DNA of 64,000 nucleotides, from NCBI RefSeq assembly GCF_002632755.1, contig NZ_NJAK01000001.1, positions 2,914,001 to 2,978,000 of the forward strand, given 5' to 3'. Below are positions 18,225 to 25,952 of this stretch, in pieces. The notes under the pieces are model-generated. The model did not search any database. It was not told the DNA's origin and worked only from the letters and a program-made list of their open reading frames with translations. Made by a program: the position numbers and the translations under genes. The number at the start of each line of letters is the position of its first letter. Within the stretch, counting starts at the first letter, position 1. Origin of the DNA: Xenorhabdus ishibashii (GTDB lineage: Bacteria > Pseudomonadota > Gammaproteobacteria > Enterobacterales > Enterobacteriaceae).

Positions 18225-18272
18225 GGGGTAACCATCGTTCACCCCACGGACGCCCATTGTTCTGATGGGGTG
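18225..18272 (+). promoter_or_regulatory. Possible two-state RNA switch over the holin ribosome-binding site
   Basis: Three short blocks occur in order: GGGGT (18225-18229), CACCCCA (18240-18246) and TGGGGTG (18266-18272). The middle block can pair with the third, hiding the holin Shine-Dalgarno GGGG seven bases before the ATG, or with the first, freeing it. This is an inference from complementarity only. Confidence 0.4.
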
Positions 18273-18277
18273 GAAAT

Positions 18278-18598
18278 ATGAAGATGAAAGAAAATCCTGA
18301 TTTATGGGCTGACATATTAAACGGCCTGAAAAACTCATGGCCGCAAATATCCGGCTCTGTTTTGGCGGCATTAATTTGTTACGGGCGCCTGATTTATGAC
18401 GGCGTGGAACGAAAGAACCGCTGGGTCGAGGCACTACTGTGTGGTGCGCTGTCATGGAGTGTATCCAGTGGATTGGAGATGTTCGGCATTCCTGCCAATT
18501 TCGCACCGGCTATCGGGGGTGCCATTGGGTTTATTGGTGTTGAGAAGCTGCGTGAGTTTGCTGTTCGTGCCATTAATAAACGCTTGGGGGATAAATAA
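18278..18598 (+). CDS. Phage holin, lambda-type family
   Basis: A 106-residue protein with a short charged N-terminus, two to three hydrophobic segments (about 22-42, 50-68 and 74-92) and a basic C-terminal tail (INKRLGDK). This matches lambdoid phage holins, which form timed lesions in the inner membrane so that endolysin can reach the wall. GGGGTGG lies seven bases before the ATG. The stop overlaps the next start by one base (TAATG). It is the first gene of the lysis cassette. Confidence 0.85.
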   Translation: MKMKENPDLWADILNGLKNSWPQISGSVLAALICYGRLIYDGVERKNRWVEALLCGALSWSVSSGLEMFGIPANFAPAIGGAIGFIGVEKLREFAVRAINKRLGDK

Positions 18599-18921
18599 TG
18601 ACAAGAGACCAAAATTACACGGATGCCGTTCTGTCATTTGATTTATTTTGGGGTGATTTTGGTGACGGTTCTGAACGCTGCCTGAAAGACAAAATCGGTA
18701 TAACCCGCAAATCGGCTCGCTGTCATATCTGCGATGAAATCATCCCCCTGAAATCCATCGCCAGATTATCAACATGGGTATTTGATGGTGAAATCATACA
18801 CTATCGTTGTTGCACAATCTGTTGTGATGCGATGGCGAAATTCAATGGTGATGATGACGAACTCATCGATGATCGGTATGAAATTGGCGAAACATCCCGA
18901 ATGAATAGGAATGCATCATGA
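18598..18921 (+). CDS. Zinc-ribbon-like small protein in the lysis cassette
   Basis: A 107-residue acidic protein with two Cys pairs, CHICDEI (about residues 42-48) and CCTICC (about 71-76), which could bind one zinc ion. It overlaps the holin by one base and the next gene by four, so it is part of the same transcript. I do not recognise the family, and its role in lysis is unknown. Confidence 0.7.
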   Translation: MTRDQNYTDAVLSFDLFWGDFGDGSERCLKDKIGITRKSARCHICDEIIPLKSIARLSTWVFDGEIIHYRCCTICCDAMAKFNGDDDELIDDRYEIGETSRMNRNAS

Positions 18922-19121
18922 ATACCTATAATTTTCCGCCCTATGGCGTCAGTAGCCGGATGTATTCCACTACGGTTGTTTTAGAACGTATTACGCATTT
19001 TCATTCCATTGATTACAACGGTAATCGCGGTACAGCTATTTTTCTGGATACAGGGGGAGAGGTTCGCACCAGTATGCGCAGTTGGGATGTTGAAAAATTG
19101 CTGAACGACCATGAGGGATAA
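18918..19121 (+). CDS. 67-residue protein of unknown function in the lysis cassette
   Basis: A small soluble protein (MNTYNFPPYGVSSRM start). It is rich in beta-type residues, with a VLERITHFHSIDY strand-like stretch and no membrane segment or Cys. It overlaps the previous gene by four bases (ATGA) and ends close to the next start. Tight packing argues that it is real; the function is not recognisable. Confidence 0.6.
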   Translation: MNTYNFPPYGVSSRMYSTTVVLERITHFHSIDYNGNRGTAIFLDTGGEVRTSMRSWDVEKLLNDHEG

Positions 19122-19125
19122 TCTG

Positions 19126-19527
19126 ATGACCAGAGGCATTAGGAATCACAATCAGGGCAATATTGATCACAACCCAAAGAATAAATGGCAGGGTCAATTG
19201 CCTCATAACCCGAAGATTGAAAAGCGGTTCTGTCGGTTCGAGTCACCAGAGTATGGCATTCGGGCACTCATGAAGTTGCTGACCAATTACCACAAAGGCG
19301 GTCATAACAGCGTGTCTAAAATCATCAACCGCTGGGCACCCAATGTGGAAAACAACACCTCAGCCTATATCAAGGGTGTTGCTAAGGCGCTGAATGCTGA
19401 ACAGCATCAAGTTCTGGACATCAATAAACCGACGCTGATTGCACTGGCTAAATCCATTATCCGGCACGAGAACGGCAAGCAGCCGTATTCAGATGATGTT
19501 TTTACGCGGGCGTTTGAGCTGCTATGA
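19126..19527 (+). CDS. Putative endolysin / phage P5-like protein
   Basis: A 133-residue protein opening with MTRGIRNHNQGNI, a variant of the GIRNNNPGNI motif of a phage family often annotated as structural protein or endolysin. Further conserved stretches are FESPEYGIRALM, INRWAPNVENNT and AYIKGVAKALN. It sits where the endolysin lies in lambdoid cassettes, after the holin and before the spanin-like genes, so it is the best candidate for the wall-degrading enzyme. No classical lysozyme Glu motif is obvious. The ATG at 19126 after GAGGG is preferred to the one at 19111. Confidence 0.6.
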   Translation: MTRGIRNHNQGNIDHNPKNKWQGQLPHNPKIEKRFCRFESPEYGIRALMKLLTNYHKGGHNSVSKIINRWAPNVENNTSAYIKGVAKALNAEQHQVLDINKPTLIALAKSIIRHENGKQPYSDDVFTRAFELL

Positions 19528-19538
19528 GGAATTGAACG

Positions 19539-19757
19539 ATGGGTATTATTCTGGGTTCAATGATTTACGTTATCGGTTTTATTGCGGCATGCATTATTTT
19601 TACATTGATAGAAAAACGAGCTAACGATCCGGAGGAGTTCGCTGTCGTTTTGTTCATGTCAATCATATGGCCACTACTGGTCATTTTGATGCCGATTGTT
19701 TTTGGATTCTGTTTTTTAGGCAAGAAATACAATCAATTTGTTGGTAGGCGGCCATGA
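19539..19757 (+). CDS. Small two-helix membrane protein of the lysis cassette
   Basis: A 72-residue protein with hydrophobic segments at about 3-23 and 37-58, joined by a charged loop (EKRANDPEE). GAGGAA precedes the ATG, and the last codons overlap the next start (ATGA). A second small membrane protein in a lysis cassette may be an antiholin or an accessory holin; the sequence does not decide this. Confidence 0.6.
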   Translation: MGIILGSMIYVIGFIAACIIFTLIEKRANDPEEFAVVLFMSIIWPLLVILMPIVFGFCFLGKKYNQFVGRRP

Positions 19758-20143
19758 AATGGCAATTAAGATTTGGCGCTGTGATTGTAATTATCGTGCT
19801 GATGGGTTCAGCCGTATATTCCATCTATTCGATGTATGCAGAGAACGGGGAGCTGGCTGGTGCGAATCAATCGCTGACCACTACAAACGGGCTGGAACTT
19901 ATCTACATTGATGACAGGATACAAAAGGACGGCTGCATTACCATCAAGACATTCCATCGTCAGCATACCCATTTACCCGAACGGTTCCAGAACAAGCGGA
20001 TAAAGGAAATCGTGGACGGAGAAAAAGTTTACTATCAGGACGGTGAACCCTGCGACATTCCCGAAGGCACTCGCTTAGATGTCCGTGTCCAGATGCTGGA
20101 AGATTCGGTGTGGAATGTGAGGCAGGGGGAGGTGGGGGAATAA
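19754..20143 (+). CDS. Single-anchor lysis-cassette protein, possible inner-membrane spanin
   Basis: A 129-residue protein with an N-terminal membrane helix (about 7-25) and a long hydrophilic, mostly periplasmic region. Position (last in the cassette) and topology resemble Rz-type inner-membrane spanins that help breach the outer membrane. However, the periplasmic part has two Cys and is not clearly coiled coil, and I could not find an embedded Rz1-like lipoprotein frame. It overlaps the previous gene by four bases and is followed by a terminator-like hairpin. Confidence 0.5.
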   Translation: MKWQLRFGAVIVIIVLMGSAVYSIYSMYAENGELAGANQSLTTTNGLELIYIDDRIQKDGCITIKTFHRQHTHLPERFQNKRIKEIVDGEKVYYQDGEPCDIPEGTRLDVRVQMLEDSVWNVRQGEVGE

Positions 20144-20147
20144 AATA

Positions 20148-20168
20148 AACCCGCAATTCCTGCGGGTT
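20148..20168. terminator. Hairpin ending the lysis cassette
   Basis: AACCCGCA and TGCGGGTT are perfect arms around a five-base loop. The A-rich lead gives a T-run on the minus strand, so termination may be stronger in that direction. Confidence 0.7.
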
Positions 20169-20346
20169 GAAACTGTTAGATTGACTAATAGTTCAGCAAT
20201 GGAAATCTTTTGAAATTAGGATATGGATAGTAAACTAAGAAGCAATAAAATGAGTCGGTTGATATTGGTTGTGTACATATTTGTGTACTTTTAATCTATT
20301 TGTAATTTAAGTTTTTGTATATTTGTCAATTGGTTGATTAATTTAT

Positions 20347-20369
20347 TTGTTATATCCATCTAAGGGGAC
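20347..20369. repeat. Right attachment-site repeat
   Basis: TTGTTATATCCAT and CTAAGGGGAC match the first part of tRNA-Arg as read on this strand, with four bases missing between the blocks relative to the left copy. It marks the far boundary of the integrative element, about 190 bases before mlaA. Confidence 0.75.
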
Positions 20370-20379
20370 AGCGAAACGC

Positions 20380-20385
20380 AGTATA
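20380..20385 (-). promoter_or_regulatory. Stranded -10 box of the original tRNA-Arg promoter (inferred)
   Basis: On the minus strand TATACT lies 10 bases before the position equivalent to tRNA nucleotide 1 in the right repeat, followed by a GCG-rich discriminator-like stretch. This is where a stable-RNA promoter would sit if the tRNA had once started here. No good -35 box is evident. Confidence 0.35.
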
Positions 20386-20561
20386 CCTGTTTTTCTTGTC
20401 AGAGATAAGGCATAACGAACTGTTTGCCTATATAATCACCACTCTTTTTGATTGCCTGATTACCATTAATGAAAGATTGGCAGTATATTTTACATATTGG
20501 GTGCAATAGCTGGTATATAACGCGATAGTTAATATCTAAAAATAATTTTATGGAGAACAAT

Positions 20562-21314
20562 ATGAAGTATAGTCTGAGCGGGGTTGCTCTTACAGCAGTC
20601 TTACTTGTGGGATGTGCCAGTTCATCGAATACGATGGAACAGGGACGTTCTGATCCGCTGGAAGGGTTTAACCGTGCTATGTTCAACTTTAATTATGATG
20701 TTCTCGATCCGTATGTACTGCGTCCTGTTGCTGTAGGTTGGCGTAATTATGTGCCGATGCCTGCTCGAAATGGTATTAGCAATTTTATGAGTAATCTTGA
20801 AGAACCCGCCAGCATGGTCAACAGTTTTTTGCGTGGTGATGTTCATGAAGGTGCAAAACACTTTAACCGTTTCTTTTTGAATACCTTGTTGGGAATGGGG
20901 GGACTTATTGATGTTGCTTCTATGGCGAACCCCAAACTGATAAAAGAAGATCCGATGCGTTTTGGTAGCACATTGGGATACTATAACGTGGGATATGGTC
21001 CCTATGTTGTTCTGCCTGGTTATGGAAGTTTTACTCTGCGTGATGAAGGTGGTAACTTTGCGGATATAACTTATCCCGTTCTGTATTATCTCACTGGCTG
21101 GATGTCGGTAGGAAAATGGATGGTCGAGGGTATAGAAACCCGTGCCCGCTTGCTGGATTCTGATGGGTTATTAAAGAACTCTTCGGATCCTTATTTGATG
21201 GTGCGCGATGCTTACTTCCAACGCCACGATTTTATGGCCAATGGCGGTAAGTTGGAGCCGGAAAATAATCCTAATGCGGCAACTATTCAAGATGAATTGG
21301 ATTCTATAGATTAA
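20562..21314 (+). CDS. mlaA: Outer-membrane lipid-asymmetry lipoprotein MlaA (VacJ)
   Basis: A 250-residue lipoprotein with a signal peptide ending in the lipobox LLVGC (Cys about residue 17) and a VacJ domain containing DPLEGFNRAMFNFN (about 28-41), plus the conserved RFGSTLGYYNVGYGPY segment. MlaA sits in the outer membrane with porins, extracts mislocalised phospholipids and passes them to MlaC. The ATG at 20562 after GGAG is preferred to the ATG at 20550. An IS982 copy inserted directly behind it: the stop codon bases are part of the 6-base target duplication, so the protein is intact. Confidence 0.95.
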   Translation: MKYSLSGVALTAVLLVGCASSSNTMEQGRSDPLEGFNRAMFNFNYDVLDPYVLRPVAVGWRNYVPMPARNGISNFMSNLEEPASMVNSFLRGDVHEGAKHFNRFFLNTLLGMGGLIDVASMANPKLIKEDPMRFGSTLGYYNVGYGPYVVLPGYGSFTLRDEGGNFADITYPVLYYLTGWMSVGKWMVEGIETRARLLDSDGLLKNSSDPYLMVRDAYFQRHDFMANGGKLEPENNPNAATIQDELDSID

Positions 21315-21317
21315 ATA

Positions 21318-22306
21318 ACCCGAATTCTGGATAAGAAATTGACGAGAAGCCTGTTCCAGGAGCAAAGTTTTGGTGCACACCGAAAACAACTCCGAGGGGG
21401 AACAGGCTATGGACAAGTTAGTTGAAATTTTCTGTGATGTCGATGATTTTTGCCGTTTTTTTATTTCTCAATGGGAACAATTTTGTCTTGAGAGTGGGCA
21501 TCGTTTACGCCGCCGACAAGGTCATATGTATCCCAGTGAAATCATGACCATTTTGATCCTTTTTCATATGTCGCATTACCGTGATTTTAAAAATTTTTAT
21601 TTGAAACATATTTGGCAATACCACCACCGCGACTTCGCCACTTTACTCAGTTATACCCGTTTTATCAGCGTTGCCCCTTCCGTTTTGGTGCCATTATGCA
21701 GCTATCTGACTCAATTAAAAGGGAAACCCACAGGCATTGCTTTTATTGATTCCACCAGTTTGAGTGTCTGCCATAACATTCGCATCCCTCGACATAAGGT
21801 CTTTGCGGGGATCGCACAGCGTGGAAAAAATTCAATGGGATGGTTTTATGGTTTCAAATTACACTTGGTTGTCAATCATCAGGGGGAAATTCTCGCGCTT
21901 AAAGTCACGGCCGGTAATGTGGATGATCGGGAACCGGTTCGCGAATTAACCACAGAATTAATGGGTTCTCTTTACGGCGATAAAGGTTATCTGAGTCAGG
22001 AATTGGCGGACGATTTAGCCAACAGCGGTGTCACTTTCATCACGAAAAAACGGCGTAACATGAAAGCCCGTATGCAAGCTGAGTGGGATAAGATAATGTT
22101 AAAAAAGCGTTTTATCATTGAAACGATTAATGGCCAATTAAAATTAATTTCTCAGATAGAGCACTCTCGCCACCGAAGTATAAGAGGATTTATGTTGACC
22201 GTTTTAGGTGGACTGATCGCTTACTGCCTTAAATTGAAAAAACCATCACTGAAAGTTTTCTACTCAGAAGACGCTGTTCCAATGATGGCTTAAGCAGAAT
22301 TCGGGT
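21318..22306 (+). mobile_element. IS982-family insertion sequence, copy 2
   Basis: A 989-base element like copy 1, flanked by a TAAATA duplication (21312-21317 and 22307-22312). It separates mlaA from its terminator. It is in the same orientation as copy 1, 5.35 kb away. Confidence 0.93.
21409..22293 (+). CDS. IS982-family DDE transposase, copy 2
   Basis: A 294-residue transposase differing from copies 1 and 3 by Pro20 to Ser (FFISQW instead of FFIPQW); a silent change lies nearby. The catalytic Asp, Asp and Glu motifs are unchanged, and the frame is intact. Confidence 0.93.
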   Translation: MDKLVEIFCDVDDFCRFFISQWEQFCLESGHRLRRRQGHMYPSEIMTILILFHMSHYRDFKNFYLKHIWQYHHRDFATLLSYTRFISVAPSVLVPLCSYLTQLKGKPTGIAFIDSTSLSVCHNIRIPRHKVFAGIAQRGKNSMGWFYGFKLHLVVNHQGEILALKVTAGNVDDREPVRELTTELMGSLYGDKGYLSQELADDLANSGVTFITKKRRNMKARMQAEWDKIMLKKRFIIETINGQLKLISQIEHSRHRSIRGFMLTVLGGLIAYCLKLKKPSLKVFYSEDAVPMMA

Positions 22307-22325
22307 TAAATAGGTATCTATAATT

Positions 22326-22355
22326 AAAAAAGGATAGCGAGTGCTATCCTTTTTT
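22326..22355. terminator. Bidirectional terminator between mlaA and fadL
   Basis: GGATAGC and GCTATCC around the loop GAGT, with six A before and six T after. It serves fadL and, before the IS insertion, mlaA. Confidence 0.93.
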
Positions 22356-22383
22356 AGGTTACGTTATTCGGTTAGAACACGTA

Positions 22384-23694
22384 TTAGAACGAGTAGTTAA
22401 AGTTTATGCCATACAACCATGCGGTTCCTTTAGAATCAAACTCATATGGTCTATCGAAAGGAGCTGATGCATCCTCTTTCAATTTTTCGCTAACATGTAC
22501 TTTCTTACCGCGCATATAGGAAACACCAACATCCACGGAAGCATCTTTATTGAACGCATAAGTGGTTCCTAAGCTAAACCAAAAACGATCTTGATCCGGA
22601 ATGGAGATAGAACGATTTTTAGCTGGTACAGGGCTTTCATCAAAGGCGATACCGGTACGGAATGTCCAGTTATTATCATAATAGTAAGTTGTACCTAACG
22701 AGATACGGTAAGCATCGCGGAAACCTTCGTGCTTGTGGAATAAGGTAGCGCCAGAATCTTTGCTTTTCCCGCGTAATTCTTTAAATTCGCTCCAGCCTGT
22801 ATATAAGAGGCTATAGTGAATTGCCCATTGTGGTGCAACGCGGTTATAGCCTGAGAGTTCCCACATATCAGGTAAGTTCAGATCCAGAGTACCTTTAATA
22901 GTATTGCCAGCGAGGCCATCGGAGAGCGCAGCGGGCATTTCATTGCTGTAATCCCCTTTTTTGAACTTAACTTTGACCTTGGAGCGATACGTCAGGCTAT
23001 AACGGTTGTTTTCATCGTACTGATATAGGAGTCCTGCATTCCAGCCATAGCCCCAATCTTTACCTTCCAATTTGGCAGCTTCAGCAGTTGCTGGGATATT
23101 AAGTCCTATCGATCGGGATATTGCAGGACCAACTTCACCCATATAACGAGTGATTTTGGCATCGGCATAAACAGCATTGACACCTAAGCCAAAGCTAAAC
23201 TGATCATTAAATTTGTAAGCACCACTTAGATTAAAGTTTAACGTTTTGAGTGATGTCTTCCCACCACTTAGGCCAGCAGGATAATTATTACTGAATTCTG
23301 TGGATAAACCAAAGTTGCTTATGGCAGATGCGCCAACATACCATTGATCATTGATAGGTGTAATAAAATGTAGGTTTGGGATCCAGGCATGTGGTGCGAT
23401 GTTTTTAGCATCTGTGCTCTGACCAGTCACAGGTGACTTTCCGGTAATATCAACATTTGGGTTGACATAAATCAAACCACCAGAAAACGATGGGTTGTTA
23501 AATAAGGTCATGGCCGCAGGGTTACGACTGCCTACGGAAGCGTTATCTGCAACGGCACCTGCCCCAGAAAATGCACGGCCTAGTCCTGATGATGAATATT
23601 CATTCAATTGAAAACCAGCAGCACTAGCGTTGGATGAGAGGATTGCAACCGCCACTGCTAACGCTGAACGTGTAAATAGGTTTTTCTGGTCCAT
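22384..23694 (-). CDS. fadL: Long-chain fatty acid outer-membrane transporter FadL
   Basis: A 436-residue outer-membrane beta-barrel. The signal peptide (about 1-25, SNASA) precedes the mature start [22 protein letters not shown], the FadL hatch-domain signature, and the C-terminus ends in Phe (NFNYSF), as usual for barrels. FadL takes up long-chain fatty acids by lateral diffusion for beta-oxidation. The ATG at 23694 with GAGG before it is preferred to a TTG at 23700. It converges on mlaA as in E. coli. Confidence 0.95.
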   Translation of the reverse strand: MDQKNLFTRSALAVAVAILSSNASAAGFQLNEYSSSGLGRAFSGAGAVADNASVGSRNPAAMTLFNNPSFSGGLIYVNPNVDITGKSPVTGQSTDAKNIAPHAWIPNLHFITPINDQWYVGASAISNFGLSTEFSNNYPAGLSGGKTSLKTLNFNLSGAYKFNDQFSFGLGVNAVYADAKITRYMGEVGPAISRSIGLNIPATAEAAKLEGKDWGYGWNAGLLYQYDENNRYSLTYRSKVKVKFKKGDYSNEMPAALSDGLAGNTIKGTLDLNLPDMWELSGYNRVAPQWAIHYSLLYTGWSEFKELRGKSKDSGATLFHKHEGFRDAYRISLGTTYYYDNNWTFRTGIAFDESPVPAKNRSISIPDQDRFWFSLGTTYAFNKDASVDVGVSYMRGKKVHVSEKLKEDASAPFDRPYEFDSKGTAWLYGINFNYSF

Positions 23695-23788
23695 AACCAA
23701 AACCTCATTGTCTAATTATTATTAACATGCCACTCAAGTAGCTGAGAGCGCGGGATTGTAGAGTCGATTTGTCGCAATGACAACAATG

Positions 23789-23805
23789 ACAAATCAGACC
23801 AGCGA
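23789..23805 (-). promoter_or_regulatory. Possible FadR operator upstream of fadL
   Basis: On the minus strand CGCTGGTCTGATTTGT matches the core of the FadR consensus CTGGTCNGACC, with a weaker right half. It lies about 95 bases before the fadL start, a plausible promoter position. Confidence 0.4.
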
Positions 23806-24056
23806 ACGAAGTATAGGCTTGATAATAGAATATGTTGCAATAATGTTTTCTAAATATAACTAAAATGATTCTTAAATTGGGACTTGCTTAACAAAAAATA
23901 GACATCTTCCGTTAATGAAGTGTAAACGGATTTCTGAAGGCGTGGTCAGATCAATAAATCGTGAGATAAATAGCTCCAAACAGCGTAAGTGCTGGTTATC
24001 GGTAGTTAGGAGAACGTAGAATTATCAGCAAGTTTTTTTAGCCGGAGAGAAATTAA

Positions 24057-24353
24057 ATGTCTGATGCGATTAACCGTTGTCGTGCCGAAGAAACGGCTGC
24101 CTGCTGTTGTGTTGATGTGGGAACAGTGATTGATAATGAAGATTGTACCGCTTCTTACCAGTGTCTTTTTGCGAGTGAGCAAGAAGCAAAAGTTATGCTT
24201 AATATGTTGATAAAAAAGGTAAAATTAGTGGAGTCTGATCCGTGTGTTATACACCACAGTATCGAAGCGGTTGATGATGGAATGCAATTATCTGTGGATT
24301 TTACCTTTAGTTGTCAAGCAGAAGCCCTCATTTTTCAATTAGGCTTGCGTTAA
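24057..24353 (+). CDS. yfcZ: YfcZ/YiiS family protein (DUF406)
   Basis: A 98-residue protein close to E. coli YfcZ, with a Cys cluster CCCVDVGT (about 16-23), DCTASYQ and a C-terminal FSCQAEALIFQLGLR. Function unknown in the family; its fixed place between fadL and fadI in enterobacteria suggests a link to fatty acid use. CGGAGAG precedes the ATG. Confidence 0.92.
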   Translation: MSDAINRCRAEETAACCCVDVGTVIDNEDCTASYQCLFASEQEAKVMLNMLIKKVKLVESDPCVIHHSIEAVDDGMQLSVDFTFSCQAEALIFQLGLR

Positions 24354-24566
24354 TTTACTCTGAACAACGGTTTTCTCATTGTTTTACCATATCAAACAGT
24401 GAGAAAATTGCTTGTAACGGATTGTAAATCATTGCCTTTTCTTTTTACTCCTGTCGCTTATTCCTCATTTAAGTTGTATAAATTATAAATAGTTTAAAGT
24501 TGAGTTTGTTCTCATTTTTAGTTTATACCTATTTGCTATTTTCCAACATTGCGTTAACAATGCATC

Positions 24567-24583
24567 ATCAGGTCTGACCTCTT
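24567..24583 (+). promoter_or_regulatory. FadR operator upstream of fadI
   Basis: ATCAGGTCTGACCTCTT closely fits the FadR consensus (ANCTGGTCNGACCTNTT). It lies 58 bases before fadI, as expected for repression of fadIJ in the absence of acyl-CoA. Confidence 0.7.
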
Positions 24584-24641
24584 ATGAGGTGGGTAAATAT
24601 TTTTAATCAATTGATTTAGTTAATAATAATGAGGAGTTGCT

Positions 24642-25952
24642 ATGGGGCGTTCTTCAACAAAAGTCATACCACAAAGGGAACGTGTAGCTATTGTCAGCGG
24701 GTTACGCATTCCTTTTGCGAAACAGGCAACTTTCTACCACGGTATTCCGGCTGTTGACTTAGGAAGGGCTGTTGTAAGCGAACTGGTCATGAGGAGCGGT
24801 TTGTCGCCTGAGAAGATCGACCAATTGGTTTTTGGACAGGTTGTTCAAATGCCGGAAGCACCGAATATTGCAAGGGAAATTGTCTTGGGGGCAGGCTTAA
24901 GTGTGAATACTGATGCCTATAGTGTTTCCCGTGCCTGTGCGACAAGTTTTCAGGCAATTGCAAACGTGGCTGAAAGTATTATGGCAGGGGTAGTCAATAT
25001 AGGGATCGCTGGGGGTGCAGATTCCTCATCCGTTTTGCCCATCGGAGTGACTAAGTCATTGGCACGCACATTAGTTGACATGAATAAAGCCAAAAGTCTT
25101 TCCCAACGATTAAAATTACTCAGCCGTTTGAAATTACGTGATTTATTGCCTGTATCCCCTGCTGTTGCTGAATATTCCACCGGATTGAGAATGGGGGATA
25201 CCGCGGAGCAGATGGCAAAAACTTATCATATCAGTCGTGAAGAGCAGGATGCATTGGCGCACCGTTCACATGTGCTGGCGGCTAAAGCCTGGGAGCAAGA
25301 ATTTTTGCAAGAGGAAGTCATATCGGCATATTTCCCGCCATACAGTCAAACACTGGCAGAAGATAACAACATCAGAAAAAATTCAACTTTGGCTTCTTAT
25401 GCCAAATTGCGCCCCGCCTTTGATCGCAAATATGGTACTGTCACAGCGGCAAACAGTACACCATTGACTGATGGCGCAGCGGCAGTGATGCTAATGCGTG
25501 AATCGGTTGCCAAAGATCTCGGTATGATTCCACTAGGATATTTGCGTAGTTATGCGTTTTCTGCCATCGATGTTTGGCAGGACATGTTACTGGGTCCGTC
25601 TTATGCAACACCACTGGCGCTGGATCGAGCGGGTATCACTCTGAATGAACTCACGCTTATCGACATGCATGAAGCATTTGCTGCCCAAACACTGACGAAT
25701 TTAAAAATGTTTGCCAGTGAGAAATTTGCCCGCGAAAAGTTGGGACGTACTCAGGCAATGGGTGAAGTGGATATGGACAAGTTCAATGTATTAGGGGGAT
25801 CAATTGCTTATGGGCATCCATTTGCAGCGACAGGAGCCAGAATGGTTACCCAGACATTGAATGAATTGCGTCGCCGCGGTGGTGGTCTTGGGCTAACGAC
25901 AGCTTGTGCTGCGGGTGGTTTGGGTGCAGCAATGGTATTGGAGGTAGAATAA
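24642..25952 (+). CDS. fadI: 3-ketoacyl-CoA thiolase FadI
   Basis: A 436-residue thiolase, the beta subunit of the FadIJ beta-oxidation complex. It cleaves 3-ketoacyl-CoA to acetyl-CoA and a shortened acyl-CoA. The nucleophilic Cys lies in [11 protein letters not shown] (about residue 99), with later [22 protein letters not shown] and a final Cys in [10 protein letters not shown]. The stop overlaps the fadJ start by one base. The FadR-like site upstream suggests induction by fatty acids. Confidence 0.96.
   Translation: MGRSSTKVIPQRERVAIVSGLRIPFAKQATFYHGIPAVDLGRAVVSELVMRSGLSPEKIDQLVFGQVVQMPEAPNIAREIVLGAGLSVNTDAYSVSRACATSFQAIANVAESIMAGVVNIGIAGGADSSSVLPIGVTKSLARTLVDMNKAKSLSQRLKLLSRLKLRDLLPVSPAVAEYSTGLRMGDTAEQMAKTYHISREEQDALAHRSHVLAAKAWEQEFLQEEVISAYFPPYSQTLAEDNNIRKNSTLASYAKLRPAFDRKYGTVTAANSTPLTDGAAAVMLMRESVAKDLGMIPLGYLRSYAFSAIDVWQDMLLGPSYATPLALDRAGITLNELTLIDMHEAFAAQTLTNLKMFASEKFAREKLGRTQAMGEVDMDKFNVLGGSIAYGHPFAATGARMVTQTLNELRRRGGGLGLTTACAAGGLGAAMVLEVE

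Larger units (their letters stand above)
12842..20369. mobile_element. Small integrative element at tRNA-Arg(CCU)
   Basis: The element is bounded by an imperfect direct repeat of the tRNA 5' half (12890-12916 and 20347-20369) and begins with a tyrosine integrase. Cargo includes a GNAT-like gene, two small genes, a DUF3800 gene with a structured 3' RNA candidate and a six-gene lysis cassette. An IS982 copy has inserted inside it. No capsid, tail, replication or conjugation genes are visible, so it is a minimal island, a phage remnant or a satellite needing a helper. TTGTGTACA occurs near both ends (13056-13064 and 20269-20277) and could be integrase arm sites. Confidence 0.85.

Noticed and set aside
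18213..18641. Several overlapping open frames opposite or in other frames of the holin region
   Set aside because: They are shadows of the holin gene and its neighbour, without ribosome-binding sites or sensible composition.
12842..20369. Complete prophage
   Set aside because: No capsid, terminase, portal, tail or replication genes are present; only integrase, lysis and accessory genes.
20347..20369. A second, partial tRNA-Arg gene left by duplication
   Set aside because: Only the 5' 23-27 bases are repeated, the copy lies at the far end of an integrase-bearing segment, and no further tRNA similarity follows, so an attachment-site repeat fits better.
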